Assembly: GCA_030040115.1 (NCBI GenBank)
Contig: JASHUH010000426.1
Location: forward strand, 1 to 6,036
DNA length: 6,036 nt
Source of the DNA: Acidobacteriaceae bacterium
Lineage (GTDB): Bacteria; Acidobacteriota; Terriglobia; Terriglobales; Acidobacteriaceae
Direction: 5' to 3'
The notes beneath the pieces are model-generated. The model did no database searches. It saw only the letters and a program-made list of their open reading frames with translations, and had not been told where the DNA came from. A program made the position numbers and the translations under genes. Position 1 is the stretch's first letter; each line of letters begins with the position of its first letter. Of the stretch, positions 1 to 5,031 are shown one piece after another.

Positions 1-255
1 GGATTGGCGGAAGGCGCGGGGCTGATCGCGTCTCCGCATGGGCCGGCGAGCCCGGTGGGGAATTTGACGGCGGCGCATGTGATTGCGACGGTGACGAACT
101 TCAATATTCTGGAGTTCTCGTATGGAGAAGTCCCGTGGCGGGCGGAGTTGCTCGATCCGCCGGAAGAGATTGTGGAAAGCGCGCTGGTGCTGTCGAAGCG
201 GCCGGGGCTGGGGCACGCGCTGAACGAGAAGACGGCGGCGCGGCATGCGGTGTGA
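1..255 (+). CDS. C-terminal end of an acid-sugar dehydratase, enolase superfamily (galactonate dehydratase / mandelate racemase type), 5' truncated by the window
   Basis: Only the last 84 codons are present; the gene enters from the left edge in frame 1 and stops at TGA 253-255. Family members are cytosolic Mg2+-dependent enzymes of about 380-400 residues that abstract the alpha proton of a sugar acid and eliminate water. The fragment covers the last barrel strands and the C-terminal tail. A Ser-Pro-His-Gly-Pro motif (His codon 37-39) is followed exactly 25 residues later by the Glu of an Ile-Leu-Glu motif (codon 112-114). That spacing equals the one between catalytic His285 and Glu310 of E. 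coli DgoD as I recall its sequence. The tail ends with an Arg-Pro-Gly-Leu-Gly motif followed by Asn-Glu, matching the usual family ending. The family call is firm. The substrate cannot be read from this part, because the metal ligands and the other specificity residues lie outside the window. Confidence 0.85.
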   Translation, partial: GLAEGAGLIASPHGPASPVGNLTAAHVIATVTNFNILEFSYGEVPWRAELLDPPEEIVESALVLSKRPGLGHALNEKTAARHAV

Positions 256-283
256 GCTGGGCGAGCTTTTCCCGGCGGCTCAC
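252..283. other. imperfect dyad between convergent genes, possible weak terminator
   Basis: GTGAGC at 252-257 pairs perfectly with GCTCAC at 278-283. Inside it, GGG 259-261 can pair with CCC 271-273 around a 9-nt loop, leaving an asymmetric internal bulge. The dyad overlaps the stop codon of the dehydratase gene and lies 39 bp past the stop of the ADOP gene on the other strand, so it could slow polymerase arriving from either side. Neither strand has a T-run after the stem, so it does not meet the usual definition of an intrinsic terminator. The rest of the 256-321 gap shows nothing else. Confidence 0.2.
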
Positions 284-321
284 GGTTGCCCGCGCGCGTT
301 TATGTCTGAGCTGTAAAGCGT

Positions 322-3063
322 TTAAGTGTTCCTCAGCGCTTGCATGGGTTCGAGATGGGCAGCGCGCTGCGCCGGGACGGCAGCGGCAATGAGCGCGACC
401 GCGGCGAGCAGGGCGACCACGGTTCCCAGCACCAGCGGATTCCAGGCATCGACGCTAAAGAGTTCGGCCGCCATGAGCCGACCCGCCTCAATGGCCGCAG
501 GAACTCCGATCGCGAGCCCCAGCGCCACCTGCAGCAGGGCGTCACGCAGCACCATGCGCCCGACGTTGAGGCGACTCGCGCCGAGCGCCACGCGGATGCC
601 GATCTCGGTGGTCCGCTGCGCTACCGCATACGCGGTCACGCCGTACAGGCCGATGGCGGCCAGGGCCAGCGCCACCAGGCCGAACAGCGACGTCAATTGC
701 ACAATCATGTTCTGCTGAGAAAAAGCCAGTTGCACCTGGTCATCGAAGGTGTGGAAGCTGGTGATCATCAGGTTGGGATCGATTTGCTGGAGTTGGCGGC
801 GCACCTGGGCTTCGAGATCGGGAACTGCGCCGTGCGTCTGGATTTCGAGCGAAGGCATAAAGTGCGTATTCGCATCGAAGGCCAAGAACCCAGCGGCCTG
901 CGGAACCGTGGGTGGAAGAGACGCCCACTGCCCGGAAGGAAGGAAATACATGGGGCGCGCGGTTTCCTGGGGATCGTCCGGCGGCCAATACTGCGCATTC
1001 TCGACCACACCGACGATGGTGTACATGCCGGTTTGCGACTCATCGAAGTCGCCGAAATGGGCGCCGATGGGGTTTTGGCCGCGCAGGTAACGCTGGACGA
1101 AAGCTTCGTCCACGATGGCGACGGGCGCCGCATGGCGATTGTCGTTTTCAGTAAAAGCGCGGCCCTGGATGACCTTGGTTCCGATGGTTGCGAAATAATC
1201 CGGGCTGACGCGCACCCACGCGGACAAATTCACGCTCGACCCGGGAGGAGGCGCAGGCTGCCCATCGATATAGACGTCGTTGTTGTAGCTGTTCCCGCTC
1301 ATCGGGCTCCACAGCGACCACGCCACGCGCTCGACACCCCCAATCTGCGCGATCGATTGATGGAGCCGCCGATAAAAGCCGTCGAGTTCCTCGGGCTTGA
1401 GACCTGCGGTTTGCGCGTTAAAAAGCACGATGGCGCGGTTGGCGGTCTCAAAGCCGAAATGCTGACGCTCCATTTTGCGCAGGCTCAACAGAAGCAGCCC
1501 CGCGGCGCACAGCAACACCACCGAGATGGCTGCTTGCGCCACCACGAGCGTTCTCTGGGCGAGGGTCGCGTCACTGCCGGTGGCGCGATTGGCGCCCCGC
1601 AGCGCATCGATGGGATCGATGTGCGCCGCCATCCACGACGGCGCGACCCCGAAGAGCAAACCGGTAAGGACCGCCGCACCCAGAGCAAAGCCCAGCACGG
1701 CCCAGGAAGGGCTGGCGGTGATGCTGATGGGATCATGCGCGAACGCCAGGTGTAAGATCAACTTCGCGCCGCCGTAGGCGACAAACACTCCGGCCAACCC
1801 GCCCAGCACCGCCAGCAGCACCGACTGCACCAGCGCCCGCTGAACGAGCCTTCTGCGCTGGGCGCCCAGCGCCGCCTGGACCGCGATTTCCTGGCGCTGC
1901 GCGACCCCTCGGGCCAGCACGAGGTTGGCCACATTGGCGCAGGCAATCAGCAGCACGAAGCTCGATATCCACATCAGCAGATGCAGGTCGCTCTTGTAGC
2001 GGTCCTGCATTCGTTGTACGCCGGCGCCGCCGGGGGTGAGGCGCACATATTGGTGAGGGATCAGGATCCGCTCCGGGATGGGCAACTTGCTGAGCGGGCT
2101 GCGCAGAAACTGCTGCAGTTCCACTTGCATCTCCGCCTGCACAGCCAAAACGCCGGCGCCCGGCGTCATCCGCCCCATGAGGTTCAGCCACTGCTGCTCG
2201 CCGCGCTCCAGCAGATCCGCATCGCGCGGCCGCAGAGTTTCGACCAGATGGAGCGGCATCCAGAAAGCCGGAGGCGTGGCGCTCAAGCGTTCTCCGTAGA
2301 AGCCCGGCGGCGCGATGCCCACCAGCGTCACCGTCTTCCCGTCAATTTGCCAGCCCGAGCCTACTACCGAAGGGTCGCGGCCCAATTGCCGCCAGGTCTG
2401 AAAGCTCATCACGGCTACCGGCGCCGCGCCCTTGACGTCGTCGCGGGGCTGGAGCAGTCGCCCGGCATAGGCGCGGACTCCCAGCGTGTCAAACGAATTG
2501 CCGGAGACGAATTCTCCGTAAAACGGTTGCGCGCGATGATCGCTCCCGGTGCGCACCACCGCCATCTCGTGGTCCGACGACTCGAACGCAGCCAGGCCGG
2601 ACAGCCCCGGGGTATGGTCGCGGAACTGGGTATATTGCAGGTAAGAGAACAAGGACCAGTCATTCGGCTTATCGGTGTAATCGGGAAGGCCGGAGTTGTA
2701 GCAGCACTGCTCGTTGTCCCCGATCCTCCACAATCCGGCCGGATCGTTCACCGGCAAGGACTTGAGCAACACCTGCTGGACCAGCGTAAAAATGGCCGAG
2801 GTGGCGCCGATTCCTAAAGCGAGCGTCAACACCACGGTAAGCGCAAACCCGCGCGAGTTCGCCAATTGACGAAACGCAATCTTCACATCGGTCAGCAAAG
2901 CGATGGCCTCCTGCATCCTCGACATCCCGTCAGGCAATCCACTCGCCAACTGTTGTTCCCGTATGCCACTGATAATCGAAGCTTCTGCGCCTGCTCCTCG
3001 GGCCTCGCGCGCGGGAGCGGTGTCCGTTTGGAGGCGCCGATGTCCATTTCCGAACAGTTTCAC
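322..3063 (-). CDS. ADOP-type permease (acidobacterial duplicated orphan permease; MacB/FtsX-like, two fused halves)
   Basis: This is an inner-membrane protein of 913 residues made of two MacB/FtsX-type units in tandem. Unit 1 has a membrane segment near residues 74-97 (ending in the Leu-Ala-Leu-Gly-Ile-Gly-Ala motif typical of the family), a periplasmic domain at about 101-360, and three segments near 361-385, 408-432 and 452-478. Unit 2 repeats the plan: a segment near 505-528, a periplasmic domain at about 529-785, and segments near 787-810, 836-860 and 875-897. Both units carry the cytoplasmic motif Glu-Ile-(Ala/Gly)-(Val/Ile)-X-X-Ala-Leu-Gly-Ala after their second helix, at about 392-401 and 820-829. 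The architecture matches the family named ADOP (TIGR03434), which usually has no ATPase gene beside it; none of MacB type is seen here. Its function is unknown. The start is GTG at 3061-3063; an in-frame TGA at 3070-3072 rules out a longer form. Met47 (codon 2923-2925) and Met50 are alternative starts closer to the family's usual N-terminus, but lack a convincing ribosome site. The gene is divergent from the TetR operon and convergent with the dehydratase. Confidence 0.93.
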   Translation of the reverse strand: MKLFGNGHRRLQTDTAPAREARGAGAEASIISGIREQQLASGLPDGMSRMQEAIALLTDVKIAFRQLANSRGFALTVVLTLALGIGATSAIFTLVQQVLLKSLPVNDPAGLWRIGDNEQCCYNSGLPDYTDKPNDWSLFSYLQYTQFRDHTPGLSGLAAFESSDHEMAVVRTGSDHRAQPFYGEFVSGNSFDTLGVRAYAGRLLQPRDDVKGAAPVAVMSFQTWRQLGRDPSVVGSGWQIDGKTVTLVGIAPPGFYGERLSATPPAFWMPLHLVETLRPRDADLLERGEQQWLNLMGRMTPGAGVLAVQAEMQVELQQFLRSPLSKLPIPERILIPHQYVRLTPGGAGVQRMQDRYKSDLHLLMWISSFVLLIACANVANLVLARGVAQRQEIAVQAALGAQRRRLVQRALVQSVLLAVLGGLAGVFVAYGGAKLILHLAFAHDPISITASPSWAVLGFALGAAVLTGLLFGVAPSWMAAHIDPIDALRGANRATGSDATLAQRTLVVAQAAISVVLLCAAGLLLLSLRKMERQHFGFETANRAIVLFNAQTAGLKPEELDGFYRRLHQSIAQIGGVERVAWSLWSPMSGNSYNNDVYIDGQPAPPPGSSVNLSAWVRVSPDYFATIGTKVIQGRAFTENDNRHAAPVAIVDEAFVQRYLRGQNPIGAHFGDFDESQTGMYTIVGVVENAQYWPPDDPQETARPMYFLPSGQWASLPPTVPQAAGFLAFDANTHFMPSLEIQTHGAVPDLEAQVRRQLQQIDPNLMITSFHTFDDQVQLAFSQQNMIVQLTSLFGLVALALAAIGLYGVTAYAVAQRTTEIGIRVALGASRLNVGRMVLRDALLQVALGLAIGVPAAIEAGRLMAAELFSVDAWNPLVLGTVVALLAAVALIAAAVPAQRAAHLEPMQALRNT

Positions 3064-3067
3064 GGGA

Positions 3068-3076
3068 CCTCACTCC
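3068..3076 (-). promoter_or_regulatory. ribosome binding site of the ADOP gene
   Basis: Read on the minus strand this is GGAGTGAGG. Its GAGG lies 4 nt and its GGAG 9 nt before the GTG at 3063. This supports GTG over the downstream Met47, which is preceded only by a weak ACGGG stretch directly against the codon. Confidence 0.55.
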
Positions 3077-3120
3077 GGCAGCGAAGCAGTAGCATCCTTC
3101 AATGTACGGGTCTTCGCCGG

Positions 3121-3134
3121 GGCGCGCTCGCGCC
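3121..3134. repeat. GC-rich inverted repeat in the ADOP leader
   Basis: GGCGCG (3121-3126) and CGCGCC (3129-3134) form a perfect inverted repeat around CT. A longer-range pair, CGCCGG 3115-3120 and CCGGCG 3144-3149, flanks it, so a nested hairpin is possible in RNA made from the minus strand. It lies 58 bp upstream of the ADOP start and would fall in that gene's 5' leader if transcription starts near 3148. It could be a stabilising leader hairpin, a second protein-binding dyad, or chance in GC-rich DNA. Confidence 0.3.
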
Positions 3135-3154
3135 GTTGTGGAACCGGCGGGCCG

Positions 3155-3183
3155 TTCAAAGTTTTGGGAGGGAGAGTTGTCAA
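3155..3183 (-). promoter_or_regulatory. candidate sigma70-like promoter for the ADOP gene
   Basis: On the minus strand a perfect TTGACA (3183-3178) is followed after 17 nt by TTTGAA (3160-3155), a weak -10 matching 3 of 6 consensus bases. Transcription would start near 3148, giving a leader of about 85 nt. An alternative -10, TACATT at 3106-3101 (4 of 6), lies nearer the gene but has no good -35. The -35 is exact, the -10 is not, so the call is tentative. Confidence 0.35.
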
Positions 3184-3206
3184 GGGAGGGGCACATGGGG
3201 TAGTTT
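3177..3206 (+). promoter_or_regulatory. candidate sigma70-like promoter for the TetR operon
   Basis: TTGTCA (3177-3182, 5 of 6 to TTGACA) is followed after 18 nt by TAGTTT (3201-3206), which keeps the important first TA and last T of the -10. Transcription would start near 3213, in the middle of the palindrome at 3204-3223, about 13 nt before the repressor ATG. The -35 overlaps the candidate -35 of the opposite strand almost base for base. Repressor bound at the palindrome would cover the -10 and the start point. Confidence 0.4.
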
Positions 3207-3223
3207 ACTAACTGGTTAGTTAA
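3204..3223. promoter_or_regulatory. TetR-type operator palindrome
   Basis: Two 9-bp arms (3204-3212 and 3215-3223) pair at 8 of 9 positions around a central TG; the core is ACTAAC-TG-GTTAGT. The length and the AT-rich CTAAC/GTTAG half-sites fit operators of TetR/AcrR-family repressors, and the site lies directly before a TetR gene, ending 3 bp from its ATG. It stands out from the surrounding GC-rich DNA. Autoregulation and control of the whole operon are inferred from position. No second copy is seen in the intergenic region. Confidence 0.78.
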
Positions 3224-3226
3224 ATC

Positions 3227-3970
3227 ATGGCGACTCATCCTACCCCCGAATCCTTAGCCGAACGCTCGGCAGAAACGCGCACCCGCATTCTGGACGCCGC
3301 TCTGCGCGAGTTCAGCGCGCACGGGCTGGCGGGCGCACGGACGGAGCAGATCGCGGCCGCAGCGGGCGTGAATAAAGCCCTTATTTACTATTACTTCGAA
3401 AGCAAAGAAAAGCTGTATCTGGCGGCCCTGGAGATGGCGGCGGGACGGGTGCGGGACCGGGGAATGGCGGTGTTTTTGCGCGACGCCAGTCCAGGAGAAC
3501 GGATTTTGCGCACCGCTTTGGACCATTTCGACCGGATCTTGGCGCAGCAGGAGTTCCAAAGCCTGATGCAGCAGGAGATGATGCGGCTGCACAAGGGTGA
3601 AGAAGGCGCGCTGCCGCTGCTGGTGAAGCGGGTGTTCAGTCCGCTGCAGGCGGTTTTTCAGTCGCTGGTGCGGGAGGGGATTGCGTCGGGCGAGTTGATT
3701 GCGGTGGATTGGCTGCAGATTCCGCTGGCTGCTTTGGGCGCGAACGTCTTCTATTTCCTGAGCGCGCCGGTATGGCGACTGGCGATGGCGCCGTTTGAGC
3801 CGTTCGACCCGGAGGTGCTGCGGGCGAGGCGGGTGGCGCTGGTGGAGTTTTTGGGCCAGGCGATGTTTGTGGACCGGAAACAGGGGGCCGAGCTGGCGAA
3901 ACGGGTGCTGGCCGACACGCCGATGCCGGCGCCCGGGGAGTTTCGAGGATTGGAGGTAAAGGGCGAGTGA
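3227..3970 (+). CDS. TetR/AcrR-family transcriptional repressor of the efflux operon
   Basis: This 247-residue DNA-binding protein probably senses a small molecule and represses its own operon. Residues 17-64 form the classic TetR helix-turn-helix: Arg-Ile-Leu-Asp-Ala-Ala opens helix 1, and Gly47-Val-Asn-Lys-Ala-Leu-Ile-Tyr-Tyr-Tyr-Phe contains the recognition helix and the Tyr-Tyr-Phe signature, followed by Glu-Lys-Leu-Tyr. Residues 70-220 are the variable, mostly helical ligand and dimer domain; the ligand cannot be read from sequence. The C-terminal tail from about 225 is probably disordered. ATG 3227 is the only reasonable start, because an in-frame TAA at 3221-3223, part of the operator, blocks any extension. 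No Shine-Dalgarno lies before it, so translation may be leaderless-like and weak. The last codons hold the ribosome site of the next gene, which overlaps by 4 nt. Position and neighbours resemble E. coli CecR, the repressor of the ybhGFSR efflux operon, but orthology is not shown. Confidence 0.93.
   Translation: MATHPTPESLAERSAETRTRILDAALREFSAHGLAGARTEQIAAAAGVNKALIYYYFESKEKLYLAALEMAAGRVRDRGMAVFLRDASPGERILRTALDHFDRILAQQEFQSLMQQEMMRLHKGEEGALPLLVKRVFSPLQAVFQSLVREGIASGELIAVDWLQIPLAALGANVFYFLSAPVWRLAMAPFEPFDPEVLRARRVALVEFLGQAMFVDRKQGAELAKRVLADTPMPAPGEFRGLEVKGE
3952..3956 (+). promoter_or_regulatory. strong ribosome binding site of the membrane fusion protein gene, inside the repressor gene
   Basis: GGAGG lies 10 nt before the GTG at 3967, within the last codons of the repressor gene. 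It is the best Shine-Dalgarno in the window and fixes GTG 3967 as the start. Ribosomes could load here independently of the poorly marked repressor start, so the fusion protein may be made in excess over the repressor from one mRNA. Confidence 0.7.
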
Positions 3971-5031
3971 ACGCGCGCAATCGAGTTTTTCTCATCCTGG
4001 GCATTCTCACTGTGGGATCGCTGATTTTTTATTTGCTCACCACACCCCGTTCGAATGAGTTGCAGGTGATTGGGACCGTGGACGCCAACGAAGTGGTGGT
4101 GAGCTCGAAGATTCCCGGGATTATTCAGACGCTGACGGTGCAGGAAGGCGACCGCGTGAAGGCGGGGCAGACGGTGGCGACCATCGAGAGCAAGGACCTG
4201 GAAGCGGCGCTGAAGGCGGCCGAGGAAACGGCGGCCGCGGATAAATGGAAACTGCGCGAAGCCGTGGAGACAGAGCGCGAGAACCGCGGCGAGACCGACA
4301 GCGGCACGCTCTCCGCCGAGGCGCAAGTAAGGGCGGCGGAGGCCACGCAGGCGCAGGCGCAGGCGCAATACGAGCACCAGCAGGCGGACACCAGCCGGAC
4401 GGTGGCGCTGGCCAAGCAAGGGATCATGAGCACGCAGTCGATGGATGACGCCGTCACCAGCCTGAACGCCGCCAGAGCCGCGGTGAACACGGCCAGAGGC
4501 AACCTGGGCGCGGCGGAAGCCAACCTGCGCCAGGCGCGGGCGCACGAGCTGCTGACGCAGGTTTCCGCGCGGACGGTGGACGAAAACCGCGACGCCGAAG
4601 CCAACGCCGAAGCGTTGGCCGAAGAGGCGCAAGTGGATAAGGACTACGCGCAGATTGTGACCCCGGTGAGCGGGATTGTGAACGTATGGGCAGCGCGGCA
4701 GGGCGAAGTGGTGCAGGCGTCGACGCCGATTGTGACCATCATGGATTTGTCGCAGACCTGGGTGTACGCGCCGGTTCCGGAGACGGACGCGGACATGGTG
4801 AAGCTGGGCGACAAGCTGCGTGTGGTGATGCCGAGCGGCGCAACGGTGTGGGGCGCGGTGATTTCGAAGCTAACGGAAGCCGATTTTGCCACGGAGCGCG
4901 ACGTGAGCCGCACCAAGCGCGACATCAAGACGGTGCAGTTGAAGCTGCTGATTCCCAATCCTGGCGAGGAATTTGTGCCCGGGATGACGGCGCAAATCTA
5001 CATTCCCAACGAGCGGCGGGGGACGCATTGA
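3967..5031 (+). CDS. HlyD/YbhG-type periplasmic membrane fusion protein of an ABC exporter
   Basis: This 354-residue adaptor would join an inner-membrane ABC exporter to an outer-membrane channel. A single N-terminal anchor helix (about residues 7-24) has no lipobox cysteine, so the protein is membrane-anchored with its bulk in the periplasm. The lipoyl-like domain is split, as in this family: half 1 at about 34-76 (with Pro50-Gly51 and Glu60-Gly61-Asp62) and half 2 at about 226-260 (with Pro233-X-X-Gly236). Between them is an Ala/Gln/Glu-rich alpha-helical hairpin, about 77-224. Its tip carries Arg144, Leu148 and Ser155, matching the RxxxLxxxxxxS pattern that docks adaptors to TolC. A beta-barrel follows at about 262-347. 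GTG 3967 overlaps the repressor TGA (GTGA) and has a strong GGAGG. The end overlaps the ATPase start (TTGA). No TolC gene is in view. Family confidence is high; the transported substrate is unknown. Confidence 0.93.
   Translation: MNARNRVFLILGILTVGSLIFYLLTTPRSNELQVIGTVDANEVVVSSKIPGIIQTLTVQEGDRVKAGQTVATIESKDLEAALKAAEETAAADKWKLREAVETERENRGETDSGTLSAEAQVRAAEATQAQAQAQYEHQQADTSRTVALAKQGIMSTQSMDDAVTSLNAARAAVNTARGNLGAAEANLRQARAHELLTQVSARTVDENRDAEANAEALAEEAQVDKDYAQIVTPVSGIVNVWAARQGEVVQASTPIVTIMDLSQTWVYAPVPETDADMVKLGDKLRVVMPSGATVWGAVISKLTEADFATERDVSRTKRDIKTVQLKLLIPNPGEEFVPGMTAQIYIPNERRGTH
4347..4364 (+). repeat. three tandem GCAGGC hexamers within the coiled-coil region
   Basis: GCAGGC is repeated three times and followed by a partial GCA, encoding alternating Gln-Ala in the first helix of the adaptor hairpin (about residues 128-134). 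Each unit is two codons, so gain or loss of a unit stays in frame and would shift the helix register by two residues. It may simply reflect biased Ala/Gln composition. Confidence 0.5.
5018..5023 (+). promoter_or_regulatory. probable ribosome binding site of the ABC ATPase gene
   Basis: GGGGGA ends 4 nt before the TTG at 5028. It is closer and more purine-rich than anything placed correctly for the alternative ATG at 5067, so it favours the TTG start, though it is not a canonical GGAGG. Confidence 0.35.

Noticed and set aside
252..283. Strong intrinsic terminator between the convergent genes
   Set aside because: The dyad is real but broken by an asymmetric internal loop and has no T-run on either side, so it is listed only as a weak dyad.
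340..1755. 471-codon open frame on the plus strand opposite the ADOP gene, and a similar one at 1981-2817
   Set aside because: Both lie in exact mirrored codon register to the ADOP gene. Such frames stay open when the sense gene rarely uses TTA, CTA and TCA codons, as in GC-rich genomes. Their products are rich in His, Arg and Gly and resemble no family I know, while the minus strand encodes a full, recognisable permease.
3184..3191. GGGAGGGG as the ribosome binding site of the repressor gene
   Set aside because: It ends about 35 nt before the ATG, far beyond working distance, and probably lies upstream of the transcription start.
2930..3238. 102-codon minus-strand frame crossing the intergenic region and the ADOP start
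   Set aside because: It runs through the operator, the candidate promoters and the ADOP N-terminal codons in another frame. There is no recognisable domain, and the ADOP frame with its own ribosome site is the better explanation.
3751..4632. 293-codon open frame on the minus strand opposite the repressor and adaptor genes
   Set aside because: It is in mirrored register to the adaptor gene, has Arg/His-rich composition and no recognisable domain. The plus-strand genes explain the region.
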